Source of the DNA: an uncultured Oscillospiraceae bacterium
GTDB lineage: Bacteria > Bacillota > Clostridia > Oscillospirales > Acutalibacteraceae
Direction of reading: 5' to 3'
Length of the DNA: 64,000 nt
NCBI GenBank assembly: GCA_902490735.1
Contig: CABUFC010000002.1
Coordinates: 1 to 64,000, forward strand
Positions within the stretch are counted from its first letter, which is position 1; every line of letters begins with the position of its first letter. Under the pieces are notes generated by a model. The model did no database searches. It was not told the DNA's origin and saw only the letters and a list, made by a program, of their open reading frames with translations. Made by a program: the position numbers and the translations under genes. This document shows, one piece after another, positions 34,719 to 43,245 of this stretch.

Positions 34719-34747
34719 ATATTAACACGCTAAATTAAATTTGTCAA
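34719..34747 (-). promoter_or_regulatory. sigma-A promoter of the amino-acid ABC operon
   Basis: Minus strand TTGACA (34747-34742), 17 bases, TAATAT (34724-34719). Confidence 0.75.
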
Positions 34748-34815
34748 CCTTTTTTTTAAATTTTTTTAATTGTATTATTATTTTTGCTATGATATAATAT
34801 TTTTTGGTGAAGAAA

Positions 34816-35223
34816 ATGAAAAAAATTGTTGTTATTGACGGTCAGGGTGGAAAGCTCGGCGCCGAATTAATTAAACGGCTGACGGAATCTTTCGTTGCAG
34901 CAGAAATAACAGCTATAGGAACAAACAGCATTGCAACGTCCGCCATGTTAAAAGCTGGAGCAAAAATGGCGGCTACCGGTGAAAATCCCGTAATTATAGC
35001 CAGTAAACGTGCAGATATAATTATAGGACCTATAGGAATAGTGCTTGCAGACTCGCTTTTAGGGGAGATAACTTCCGCAATGGCAAATGCAGTAGCATCG
35101 AGTTCAGCGCAAAAAATATTAATACCGATGAATAAATGCTCTACATCGGTTGCCGGCGTCACAATTAAGAATACCCAAGAGCTAATAGAAGACGCGATAT
35201 TAAAAATTAAAGAATTGATATAA
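34816..35223 (+). CDS. DUF3842 family protein
   Basis: A 135-residue protein that begins MKKIVVIDGQGGKLGAELI, a Rossmann-like glycine motif seen in DUF3842 proteins of Clostridia. The rest is small, alanine-rich and without transmembrane helices. Later motifs include GPIGIVLADSLLGEIT and IPMNKCSTSVAGV. Function unknown. The ATG at 34816 has GGTGA five bases upstream; a TTG at 34804 is in frame but overlaps that site. Confidence 0.75.
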   Translation: MKKIVVIDGQGGKLGAELIKRLTESFVAAEITAIGTNSIATSAMLKAGAKMAATGENPVIIASKRADIIIGPIGIVLADSLLGEITSAMANAVASSSAQKILIPMNKCSTSVAGVTIKNTQELIEDAILKIKELI

Positions 35224-35256
35224 AAGAAGACAGGCACAAGCCTGTCTTCTTTATTT
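35223..35256. terminator. bidirectional terminator between DUF3842 and the nucleoside ABC operon
   Basis: 13-bp stem AAAGAAGACAGGC / GCCTGTCTTCTTT with loop ACAA. Confidence 0.88.
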
Positions 35257-35257
35257 G

Positions 35258-36238
35258 CTATCGTTCTTCTCTAAAGTATGGAAGCCCTAAACTTTCCGGT
35301 GGCTGGTTTTCGCGTTTTTTGCGAAGGCTTATAAATATAAGCACAAATATTGTAACAGCATAGGGAAGCATTTTAATAAGTTCCTTGGCGCTGCTTGAAA
35401 GACCCGGAATATATACGCAGATTATGTATAAACCGCCGAATAAAAACGAGCTTAAAATAGCGGACGCCGGTTTCCATACCGCAAAAATAACTATCGCAAT
35501 GGCAAGCCATCCGCGGTCTCCAAAGCCGTCGTTTGTCCAGGCGCCTGCGGTATAATCCATAACAAAGTATAATCCGCCGAGTCCCGCGATCATGCCGCCG
35601 ATAAGTGTTGATACATACTTATATTTTGTTACACTTATGCCTGCGGCGTCGGCAGTTGCGGGATTTTCGCCGACGGCTCTTAAGTTTAATCCAACCTTAG
35701 TCTTATTTAATACATAAGAAGCAACAAGTGCGATTATTATGCTTAGATATGCTAAAAATCCAAAAGATAAAAATGTTTCGCCGAAAATGCCTAAATTTTT
35801 TGCAAACGGAAGCGAAGCTTTGTAACACTGGCCGGTAGTGTAAAGAGAGATTGAGCCGGTCTCTCCGAAAAAGCTAAGTAAACTGCCTCCGAAAAAGTTG
35901 CCTATACCAACGCCGAAGGTTGTAAGTGCAAGGCCGGTTACGTTTTGGTTTGCCCTTAAAGTGATTGTAAGCACGCAGTAAATAAGTGACATTAAAAACG
36001 AACCCAAAAGGCAGGATAAAAGCGGTATTAAAATGCATAAAAGCGGCAAAGGTGCGGCCGTAGATTTTTCGTAAATATAACCGCCGATAATTCCGGAAAT
36101 TCCGCCAACATACATAATACCGGGGATGCCTAAGTTTAAGTTTCCGCTTTTTTGCGTTATTATTTCGCCGGTGGCGCCAAACAACAGCGGAACGCCTTGA
36201 ATTATGGCCGCATTAATAAAATGGAATATCGTTGTCAT
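35258..36238 (-). CDS. nucleoside ABC transporter permease (NupQ/YufQ type)
   Basis: A 326-residue permease of the BPD_transp_2 group with about nine hydrophobic segments. GIPGIMYVGGISGIIGGYIY and the loop LRAVGENPATADAAGISVTK are typical of the second permease in BMP-type nucleoside importers. Its ATG abuts the stop of the upstream permease. Position last in an operon behind a purine riboswitch supports purine nucleosides as cargo. Confidence 0.9.
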   Translation of the reverse strand: MTTIFHFINAAIIQGVPLLFGATGEIITQKSGNLNLGIPGIMYVGGISGIIGGYIYEKSTAAPLPLLCILIPLLSCLLGSFLMSLIYCVLTITLRANQNVTGLALTTFGVGIGNFFGGSLLSFFGETGSISLYTTGQCYKASLPFAKNLGIFGETFLSFGFLAYLSIIIALVASYVLNKTKVGLNLRAVGENPATADAAGISVTKYKYVSTLIGGMIAGLGGLYFVMDYTAGAWTNDGFGDRGWLAIAIVIFAVWKPASAILSSFLFGGLYIICVYIPGLSSSAKELIKMLPYAVTIFVLIFISLRKKRENQPPESLGLPYFREER

Positions 36239-37345
36239 TTAGGCCACCTCCTCTTTTTTGCGGAAATTGATCTTATAATTTATAAAGAATTCGCAACCGA
36301 TTATAAAGAAAAGTATTATGCCTGTTAAAATGTCGGCTACGCTTTCATTAAGACGAAACGCGGTAGCAATTTCCGAGGCGCCTCTTTGTAAAAAGACAAT
36401 TAAAAACGAAGTAACTACCATCATAATGGGATTGAATTTTGCAAGCCAGGATACCATGATTGCGGTAAAGCCCATGCCGCCGGCAAGATCTTTTGATATA
36501 GTGTGGTTGGTGCCGGAAACCAGTAAAAATCCGGCAAGGCCGCATATGCCGCCCGATATCATCATGGTTCTGATAATTACCTTTTTAACGTTTATGCCAA
36601 TATAACGCGCTGTATTTTGGCTTTCGCCTACAACTGCTATCTCATAGCCTTGTTTGCTGAATTTTAGGTAAATAAACATACCAATTGTAAGCAAAGCAAC
36701 TAAAAGCACGTTGAATAAATACTTTTGTCCGAAAATATCGGGTATCCAGCCGGCTTCGGTAGATTGATTTATAACGCCCATAACACTGGAGCCGCTTGGA
36801 ACCCATACCATAATAAAGAAGGAAACAAGCTGTATTGCAATATAGTTCATCATTAAAGTAAACAAGCTTTCGTTTGTGTTGAATTTTGCTTTAAATACAG
36901 CCGGAAGCACGCCCCAAATAATGCCTGCCGCAATGCTCGCTACGAGCATTATTATAATAAGTACAAAATTCGGAAGCGCGTCTTTAATGCAGAACATGCA
37001 GGCCGCTGCCGCAAGACCGCCTACTAATACCTGCCCCTCGGCGCCAAGGTTCCAAAACTTCATTTTAAAAGCCGGAGTAACTGCAAGAGAAATACATAAA
37101 AGCATTGCGACGTTTTGCAGCATAAACCAGAATTTTCTTGGTGAACCAAAGGAGCCGCTAATCATTGACTGATAAACTTCCAAAGGATTATATTTAGTTA
37201 AAATTATTATTATAACAGCACTTACGATTAACGCCGCTATTATTGCTATACCCCTAATTAACCACTGCCTTTTAAGGCTCATTGAAGAGCGTTTTGTGAT
37301 GTGGAAAAGCGGTTCACGTGCGTTTTTATCTATTTGGTTACTCAC
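36239..37345 (-). CDS. nucleoside ABC transporter permease (NupP/YufP type)
   Basis: A 368-residue permease with about ten hydrophobic helices. Conserved patches are NLGAEGQVLVGGLAAA and VVGESQNTARYIGINVKK. The GTG at 37345 lies eight bases after GGAGG; a GTG at 37354 overlaps that ribosome site and is less likely. The start falls within the last eight bases of the ATPase gene, giving tight coupling. Confidence 0.9.
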   Translation of the reverse strand: MSNQIDKNAREPLFHITKRSSMSLKRQWLIRGIAIIAALIVSAVIIIILTKYNPLEVYQSMISGSFGSPRKFWFMLQNVAMLLCISLAVTPAFKMKFWNLGAEGQVLVGGLAAAACMFCIKDALPNFVLIIIMLVASIAAGIIWGVLPAVFKAKFNTNESLFTLMMNYIAIQLVSFFIMVWVPSGSSVMGVINQSTEAGWIPDIFGQKYLFNVLLVALLTIGMFIYLKFSKQGYEIAVVGESQNTARYIGINVKKVIIRTMMISGGICGLAGFLLVSGTNHTISKDLAGGMGFTAIMVSWLAKFNPIMMVVTSFLIVFLQRGASEIATAFRLNESVADILTGIILFFIIGCEFFINYKINFRKKEEVA

Positions 37346-38873
37346 TGTCGACACCTCCGGTTTTGGTCATAAGTAGACCGATTTCTTCTTTTTTAACGGT
37401 TCTGCCGTCGACAATGCCTGTAACCCTGCCGCCGCCGATAACCAGTATCCTGTCGCAAAGCTCTATTAAAACGTCCAGATCTTCGCCCACAAAAATAACC
37501 GCAACGCCGCGCTTTTTTTGTTCGTTTAAAAGATTATAAATTAAATATGAAGAGTTTATATCAAGTCCTCTTACGGGATATGCCGCCATTAAAACGGTAG
37601 GTGACGCCGCTATTTCACGGCCGACAAGTACCTTTTGCACATTTCCGCCGGAAAGCCGTCTTACAGGCGTGTTCGCGCTTGGAGTTACAACCTCAAGCTC
37701 GCTTATAATGTGTTCGGCAAGGTTTTTAGGCTCTTTTCTTTCCAAAAAGGCGGATTTTCCTTTTCTGTAGCTTCTAAGAAGCATATTATCCACAATGTCC
37801 ATATTGCCTACAAGCCCCATACCAAGCCTGTCCTCAGGTACAAAAGAAAGCCTTATACCGAGTTCCCGTATTTGAAGTGGAGTTTTGTCTTTTATGCTTT
37901 CGCTTTCATCAGTCTTAGGATTGTTATAAAGGATATCGCCGCTTTCAACATGCTGAAGACCCGCAATAGCCTCTAAAAGTTCGCGCTGGCCGCTTCCGGC
38001 TATGCCGGCAATGCCAAGTATTTCGCCGCTTTTTGCGGTGAACGAAATATCGTCTAAAAGTTTTACGCCCTCTCGGTTTTTGCAGCTTATATTTTTAATT
38101 ATAAGCCTGTCCACCGGGTTTTCCGGTGTACTTCTTTCAATATTAAGGTCAATCTTTTTACCAACCATCATCTCCGTAAGCTCCGCTTCGGAGGTTTCTT
38201 TTGTGTTTAACGTGGCTATATATTCGCCTTTTCTTAAAACTGCAACCCTGTCTGATACAGACATAACCTCGTGCAGCTTGTGGGTAATTATAATAAGCGC
38301 TTTTCCATCGTCACGCATGCGGCGGATAACATTAAATAGTTTTACCGTCTCCTGAGGTGTTAAAACGGCGGTTGGTTCATCTAAAATAAGGATGTTTGCA
38401 CCACGGTAAAGCACCTTTAAAATTTCAACGGTTTGCTTTTCGGATACGCTCATCTCATATATCTTTTTAGCAGGATCAATATTAAATCCGTACTTATCGG
38501 CAATTGCCGAAACCTCTTCGGTAACCTTTTTAATATTGAATTTTTCTTTTGTATCAAGGCCTAAAACAATATTTTCGGCAGCAGTAAACACATCAACCAG
38601 CTTAAAGTGTTGATGTATCATTCCTATTTTATGGTCAAAAGCGTCCTTAGGGGAACGAATAACAACCTCTTCGCCGTTTATGTATATATGACCTTTATCC
38701 GGGAAATATATACCCGAAATCATATTCATCAGTGTGGTTTTACCGCTCCCGTTTTCACCAAGAAGCGATAAAATTTCACCATTATTTACAGTAAGATTAA
38801 TATTGTTGTTTGCTATTACGTTTCCGAAGCATTTGGTTATTCCTTTAAGTTCAATTGCCGGAACCTGTTCCAA
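37338..38873 (-). CDS. nucleoside ABC transporter ATP-binding protein, two ABC domains (NupO/YufO type)
   Basis: A 511-residue protein with two fused ATPase domains. The first (about 1-240) has Walker A LGENGSGKTTLMN and Walker B NILILDEPTAVLTP. The second (about 260-505) has a weak Walker A, GIAGSGQRELLEA, and signature RRLSGGNVQKVLVGREI; its Walker B position reads TVLMAAYPVRGLD, without the DE pair, as is usual for this class. It starts at TTG with AAAGGATG upstream. Confidence 0.92.
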   Translation of the reverse strand: MEQVPAIELKGITKCFGNVIANNNINLTVNNGEILSLLGENGSGKTTLMNMISGIYFPDKGHIYINGEEVVIRSPKDAFDHKIGMIHQHFKLVDVFTAAENIVLGLDTKEKFNIKKVTEEVSAIADKYGFNIDPAKKIYEMSVSEKQTVEILKVLYRGANILILDEPTAVLTPQETVKLFNVIRRMRDDGKALIIITHKLHEVMSVSDRVAVLRKGEYIATLNTKETSEAELTEMMVGKKIDLNIERSTPENPVDRLIIKNISCKNREGVKLLDDISFTAKSGEILGIAGIAGSGQRELLEAIAGLQHVESGDILYNNPKTDESESIKDKTPLQIRELGIRLSFVPEDRLGMGLVGNMDIVDNMLLRSYRKGKSAFLERKEPKNLAEHIISELEVVTPSANTPVRRLSGGNVQKVLVGREIAASPTVLMAAYPVRGLDINSSYLIYNLLNEQKKRGVAVIFVGEDLDVLIELCDRILVIGGGRVTGIVDGRTVKKEEIGLLMTKTGGVDSE

Positions 38874-38953
38874 AAAACCGCATCCTTTCTTTACCGTTTA
38901 ATTCTGAAAACAAAGCCTTTTTTAGGCGCTCTTTTCAAAACTAATCTTAAAAT

Positions 38954-38986
38954 TAATAAGGCGGGGCATTATACTCCGCCTTATTA
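38954..38986 (-). other. intercistronic hairpin after the BMP gene
   Basis: 11-bp stem TAATAAGGCGG / CCGCCTTATTA with an 11-base loop, between the binding protein and ATPase genes. It is followed on the minus strand by only ATTTTAAG, so it may lower read-through and stabilise the binding-protein mRNA. Confidence 0.65.
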
Positions 38987-38997
38987 TAAAATTTAAA

Positions 38998-40203
38998 TTA
39001 TTCGCTGATACCGTCGATGTATTTAATATCGAAGTAAGGAGCAGATCTCTTAGATGATTCACTGAATTCGCCGTTAATAACAACTTCGGTCTCGGGAACA
39101 AAGTCACCTGCGTCGTCAACGTCAGCAGTGTAAGATGTAAGAGCTTTACCCTTATAGGTGAATGCAGAGGTATCGAATACCTTGATTTCGCCGGAGATGA
39201 GTTTTGCTTTTATCTCGTCGAGTTTTTCTTGAGTACCGGGGGCAGCAACCTTAGTGTTGAGTTCAGTAAGCTGAACATAATCGTCAGCCATTGTGCCGCA
39301 GAAATCGGTAGCGATTGCAACACCGCTTACAACGCTGTTGATGATGAGTTTGAAGTAAGGAGTCCAGTTGATTTTAGAAGAGATAAGAGCGGTGTTAGGT
39401 CCCATGGAGATTGTGCTGATGTTGTAAGCAACATTAACAATGCCTTTTTCTTCGCAAGCCTTAGGAGCGCCTTCACTGTCAGCGTGCTGGCTGATAAGAA
39501 CACAACCGGAGTTGATGAGTTTTAAAGCAGCTTCTCTTTCAAGAGCGATATCAAACCAGGAGTTTGTGTAGGTAACCTTCATTGTAGCGGAAGGGCAGAT
39601 AGAACGAGCGCCAAGGAAGAAGGAAGTAAGACCGGAAACAACTTCGGCATAGTTGAAAGCGCCAACATAACCGATAACTGCTTTGTCAGCAGTGATTTTG
39701 CCGGCAGAAATCATTTCGTTTAATTTCATACCTGCGGCAACGCCTGCAAGATAACGGCCTTTGTAAATTTCGGCAAATGCATTGTGATAGTTAGCAATGT
39801 TTTCCGTGTGAGCTTTAGTACCTGTTGCGTGGCAGAATTGAACATCTTTAAATTCTTTTGCAGCCTGGATCATATAGGTCTCATGACCGAAAGAATCTGC
39901 AAATACAATGTTGCATCCGGCTTCGGCAAGCTCTGCAGCTGCATTGTAGCAAGCGTCATTTTCACCGATGTTTGTTTTGATAAGTACCTGATCGTCTTTA
40001 AGACCAAGCTCAGCTTGAGCAGCCTTTAAAGCCTGGATAAAGTTGTTGTCATAGGTGGAGTTTTCATCGTGTAGGCATATAAGACCAATCTTTACGTTGC
40101 TGAGATCTTTTTTACCGTCGGCAGCTTCGTTGTTGCCGTTGCATCCTGCAAAAACTAAAACGGTCATGACAAGAGCGAGTGCGAGTGCAAAAATCTTTTT
40201 CAT
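38998..40203 (-). CDS. BMP-family nucleoside-binding lipoprotein
   Basis: A 401-residue PnrA/BMP-type binding protein. The signal peptide ends in VLVFAGC, giving lipid modification at cysteine 21. The mature part includes KIGLICLHDENSTYDNNFIQ and YLAGVAAGMKLNEM, typical of the family. In B. subtilis and streptococci such proteins bind purine nucleosides. GGAGG precedes the ATG. It is first in the operon behind a purine riboswitch. Confidence 0.92.
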   Translation of the reverse strand: MKKIFALALALVMTVLVFAGCNGNNEAADGKKDLSNVKIGLICLHDENSTYDNNFIQALKAAQAELGLKDDQVLIKTNIGENDACYNAAAELAEAGCNIVFADSFGHETYMIQAAKEFKDVQFCHATGTKAHTENIANYHNAFAEIYKGRYLAGVAAGMKLNEMISAGKITADKAVIGYVGAFNYAEVVSGLTSFFLGARSICPSATMKVTYTNSWFDIALEREAALKLINSGCVLISQHADSEGAPKACEEKGIVNVAYNISTISMGPNTALISSKINWTPYFKLIINSVVSGVAIATDFCGTMADDYVQLTELNTKVAAPGTQEKLDEIKAKLISGEIKVFDTSAFTYKGKALTSYTADVDDAGDFVPETEVVINGEFSESSKRSAPYFDIKYIDGISE

Positions 40204-40270
40204 TTTTTTTCCTCCAAAATTTTGTTTTTAGCTTCAAGCCCAAACAAAGTATTCTTTAAAGAAAGAATAA

Positions 40271-40304
40271 AAACAAAAAAACAGACCAAAAAATCAGTCT
40301 GTTT
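40271..40304 (-). terminator. purine riboswitch terminator
   Basis: Minus strand AAACAGAC (40304-40297) pairs with GTCTGTTT (40286-40279) around a 10-base loop, followed by TTTTTTTGTTTTT. Confidence 0.85.
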
Positions 40305-40348
40305 GCCAATACCGGAAAAACACTACAAGAATGCATGTGTTTTTTAAA

Positions 40349-40414
40349 CCAATAGTCGCATCTTTTTGGCGTGCGGTAGAAACGATTGAACCATTATACT
40401 CAATCCTATATTGG
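40349..40414 (-). promoter_or_regulatory. purine riboswitch, guanine type
   Basis: Minus strand P1 is CCAATA/TATTGG. P2 GATTGAG/TTCAATC carries loop TATAATGG, and P3 CGCA/TGCG carries a loop with GCCA, giving the conserved loop-loop GG-CC contact. The J2/3 core is GTTTCTACC and J3/1 is GACT with C at the specificity position (C74 equivalent), pointing to guanine or hypoxanthine. A downstream segment, TATTGGCAAA (40311-40302), could pair with the 5' side of P1 when ligand is absent. Confidence 0.92.
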
Positions 40415-40474
40415 CAAATTGAATTGTTTTTACAAATTCGGTCAAAAGAAGACTTAATTTGCAACTCTATAAAT

Positions 40475-40503
40475 ATTATAGCCGATTAATTAAAACTTTG
40501 CAA
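40475..40503 (-). promoter_or_regulatory. sigma-A promoter of the nucleoside ABC operon
   Basis: Minus strand TTGCAA (40503-40498), 17 bases, TATAAT (40480-40475). With the riboswitch it accounts for the 360-base gap 40204-40563, which otherwise shows only an AT-rich hairpin at 40316-40344. Confidence 0.75.
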
Positions 40504-40563
40504 TAGCAAAAACCAAAAAAAGAATAAAAAAAACAATTAATTTTTATTAATTTTTACTAAAAT

Positions 40564-40761
40564 TTATTTTTTGGCTTTAAAGCCTGCATTTTTAATTGCC
40601 TCTATAAACGGCTTTTCATCCAAAAGTGAAGAACTGAAGGTTGCCGTTTGCTCTTCAAGAGAAACCTTTACGTCGGCGGCACCGGCATTTATTAATGCAT
40701 CGGTAACTGCTTGTACACAGTGCGCACAATGCATACCTTTAACTTTTAATTGGTGTTCCAT
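40564..40761 (-). CDS. heavy-metal-associated (HMA) domain protein, CopZ-like
   Basis: A single 65-residue HMA domain with metal-binding VKGMHCAHCVQAVTDAL. The family carries Cu(I) or related ions to P-type ATPases. No copper ATPase or CsoR is adjacent. It lies nine bases after the thioredoxin gene and is probably co-transcribed with it, which links it to thiol or metal homeostasis. Confidence 0.88.
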   Translation of the reverse strand: MEHQLKVKGMHCAHCVQAVTDALINAGAADVKVSLEEQTATFSSSLLDEKPFIEAIKNAGFKAKK

Positions 40762-40770
40762 AATATGCCT

Positions 40771-41079
40771 CTACTGTGAAATAATCTCGACTAATCTTTC
40801 TTCGGAGATAAGGCCTACCGAAGTTTCAACCGCTTCACCGTTTTTAAAGAAGATCAAGGTAGGGATGCTCATAATGCCGAATTTTTCGCATATTTCCGGA
40901 TTTTCGTCAACGTTAAGTTTGCCGAAAGCAATGTTGTCATATTTTGCGGCAACCTCTTCAACAATAGGGGAAAGCATTTTGCACGGGCCGCACCAATCTG
41001 CATAAAAATCAATAAGCACAGGTGTGTCTTTCGAGATGATTTCGTCAAAGTTCTCAGAATTAATTTGAATAATATCCAT
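40771..41079 (-). CDS. trxA: thioredoxin
   Basis: A 102-residue classical thioredoxin: FYADWCGPCKMLSPIVEEVA gives the active-site CGPC at about residues 30-33, and the cis-proline is in FGIMSIPTLIFFKNG. Its predicted minus-strand promoter reads TTGTAA, 17 bases, TATATT. It leads a two-gene unit with the HMA protein. Confidence 0.96.
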   Translation of the reverse strand: MDIIQINSENFDEIISKDTPVLIDFYADWCGPCKMLSPIVEEVAAKYDNIAFGKLNVDENPEICEKFGIMSIPTLIFFKNGEAVETSVGLISEERLVEIISQ

Positions 41080-41217
41080 GGTTTTTTCCTTTCATGTGTT
41101 AATATATAATAAATATAGCACATTTTTCGAATTTTTACAACCTTTACTCAATATTGCCTTTTTTTTAATTTTGTGATATACTGTTTTAAACTCATTTTAA
41201 AGAGATGTTGAAGAAAA

Positions 41218-42255
41218 TTGAAAAAAATTGGACTTTCAATAGGTTTTATAGCCTTAATATTTTTGCTTTTATTAGGATATATCTTTTTTATTGATGATCC
41301 GCAAAATTTGTATAATGCTATCAACACAGCCAAGTTTTTACCGATGCTTGCCGGTGTTATTATGATGGTGCTGTACTGGGTGTTTGAAACGCTTGCCCAA
41401 TACATTATAATAAAAAAAGGTGACGGTAAAAAGCTTAGGTTCTCATCGATTTTGCGTGTTACCATGATAGGCCAGCTTTTCAACTGCATAACCCCGTCGG
41501 CTTCCGGCGGCCAGCCCATGCAGACATATCAGCTGACTAAATACGGGCTTTCGGCCGGCGAAGGCGCCTGTGTTCTGTTGGTTCGGTTTTTGGTTTATCA
41601 AGCGGTAATGGTTTTATATTCTCTTATAGTTCTAATTGTTAAACTGCCCTATTTTAACCGGAATATAAATGCTTTCAGCTCTTTGGCGATAATAGGCTTT
41701 TTGGTAAATTCCGGCGCGCTTGCGGCGCTTATTGCGGCTTGCTTTTTCCCGCATTTTTGCGCTAAAGCCGCAAACGCGATAATTAAGTTTTTAGGGAAAA
41801 TAAAAATATTAAAAAATCCCGATGACAAAATTAATAAAATCAATGCCGAGATCGATAAATTTCATGCAAATTTTCAGTATTACAGAATGAATTTTAAGGT
41901 TATGTTATGGCCGGCAGTTTTTTCGGCGCTTCAGCTTACCTGCTTCTTTTTAGTACCTGTATTTATATGTAAAAGCCTGTCGGTTAATATTTCTTTTGGT
42001 GACGCCTTTGGGGCGGCGGCTCTTACTTTTATGATTTGCTCGTTTGTGCCTTTGCCGGGCGGCTCCGGTGGTGCGGAAGGCGGATTTTTATTGCTTTTCG
42101 GCTCGGCGTTTGCGGCGTCCGGTAAAAGCATAGCCGTTGCCATTTTATTGTGGCGCCTTTTAACTTTTTATATGCCGATTGTCGTCGGGAGCTGTTTTAT
42201 ATTTAAAAACAAGCACGAAGTTAAAAATTATATGAAAACCGGAGGCGCCGAATGA
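41218..42255 (+). CDS. lysylphosphatidylglycerol synthase TM-like / UPF0104 membrane protein
   Basis: A 345-residue membrane protein with about eight helices. The N-terminal half has NCITPSASGGQPMQTYQL and the C-terminal half FVPLPGGSGGAEGGFLLLF, both signatures of the YbhN/MprF transmembrane family. No C-terminal synthase domain is present, so it is not full MprF; flippase or lipid transport is a likely role. The start is taken as TTG at 41218; the upstream ATG at 41205 is out of frame. It overlaps the next gene by four bases. Confidence 0.82.
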   Translation: MKKIGLSIGFIALIFLLLLGYIFFIDDPQNLYNAINTAKFLPMLAGVIMMVLYWVFETLAQYIIIKKGDGKKLRFSSILRVTMIGQLFNCITPSASGGQPMQTYQLTKYGLSAGEGACVLLVRFLVYQAVMVLYSLIVLIVKLPYFNRNINAFSSLAIIGFLVNSGALAALIAACFFPHFCAKAANAIIKFLGKIKILKNPDDKINKINAEIDKFHANFQYYRMNFKVMLWPAVFSALQLTCFFLVPVFICKSLSVNISFGDAFGAAALTFMICSFVPLPGGSGGAEGGFLLLFGSAFAASGKSIAVAILLWRLLTFYMPIVVGSCFIFKNKHEVKNYMKTGGAE

Positions 42256-42971
42256 TTAATCTAATAACGATAGATGAAGAGCTGCTTTTAAAAAACGGTA
42301 AGCTTTTAAAAAGTACAGAGGAATTGATTTCTTCGCTTGCAAAACAAGGCATAAAAATTGCCGTTATTTCAAGCAAATCTTATCATAGACTTCATAATTT
42401 GTTTAGCGGTTCGCTTGAAAATATTTGTTTTGTTTGTAACGACGGCGGCCTTACCGTTTTTGAAGATAACGTGATAGACAGCAAAGTTATAGATCGGCAT
42501 ACTCTTGTAGCTTTTAAAGATACGGTATCGCGGCTTCCCGGTTCCGAAATTATATTAAGCTTTAAAGACAGTGATGAAACGATTTCCGAAGACGGTATTT
42601 CACTTTTTATTAAGGATATTACCAAACTTACCCTGCACCTCGAGAATGCCGGAATTGCGCTGTTATCGCTTACGCCGGATTTACATAAAAACGGACTGAA
42701 AATTTCAAATTACGATGAAAATTCTGTCGAGCTTGTCCGCAATGACGCCGCGCGTGCGGCGGCGGTTGCCTATATTCGCAGGCGCTTTGGCATATTTAAA
42801 AAAGAAACTGTTTCGTTTTTAAAAAGTGACAAAAGCGCCGATCTTATTTTGCACGCCGAGGTTGCGATTGCTTCGTTTGATGCGTCGCTCGAACTTCAAA
42901 AAAAGGCCGGCCACGTTACCGAATCCGCTTTAGATGACATGAAGTTAATTCTTAAAGCATTATGTAAATAA
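42252..42971 (+). CDS. HAD-like (Cof-type) protein with degenerate active site
   Basis: A 239-residue protein that follows the Cof-type HAD layout: an N-terminal ITID segment, CNDGG (about 62), a cap domain and a C-terminal helix (ESALDDMKLILKALCK). The catalytic motif DxDGT is altered to DEELLL, keeping the first Asp but losing the second Asp and the GT. The final GDxxND is SDKSAD. Phosphatase activity is therefore doubtful. It overlaps the flippase-like gene by four bases and its 3' end overlaps a convergent gene by 20 bases. Confidence 0.7.
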   Translation: MINLITIDEELLLKNGKLLKSTEELISSLAKQGIKIAVISSKSYHRLHNLFSGSLENICFVCNDGGLTVFEDNVIDSKVIDRHTLVAFKDTVSRLPGSEIILSFKDSDETISEDGISLFIKDITKLTLHLENAGIALLSLTPDLHKNGLKISNYDENSVELVRNDAARAAAVAYIRRRFGIFKKETVSFLKSDKSADLILHAEVAIASFDASLELQKKAGHVTESALDDMKLILKALCK

Positions 42972-43245
42972 GTGCTAAAATCAGTAGTTCGTCGGCCTTT
43001 TCGGCCGATAGAATTAAAGCGAGCGCAAGAATTATTATGCGGTCGCCGTCAAGCTCCATATTTTTAAAATTTAATAGTTTTAAAATATCAAGGCCGGACT
43101 CGTTTTCCGGCTTTTTATCGTGCAAAGATATCGGCGCAGGTTGCGGCGGTTTTATAAACGGAGGGCCGGGGTCGTACATATCTTTAAATTTTTGCACGGC
43201 GATATTTTTTTGCCGCTCGAATTCACGCCTTTCAAAATCAGTCAC
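42952..43245 (-). CDS. small protein of unknown function with hydrophobic C-terminus
   Basis: 97 residues, not recognised. The N-terminal half is charged (FERREFERQKNIAVQKFKDM) with a proline-rich middle (GPPFIKPPQPAP). The C-terminus IIILALALILSAEKADELLI then LALIYIML is hydrophobic with an acidic break, a shape seen in small Clostridia proteins of unknown function. It starts at GTG with TAGGAGG upstream, overlaps the preceding gene by eight bases and is last in a three-gene set. Confidence 0.65.
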   Translation of the reverse strand: MTDFERREFERQKNIAVQKFKDMYDPGPPFIKPPQPAPISLHDKKPENESGLDILKLLNFKNMELDGDRIIILALALILSAEKADELLILALIYIML

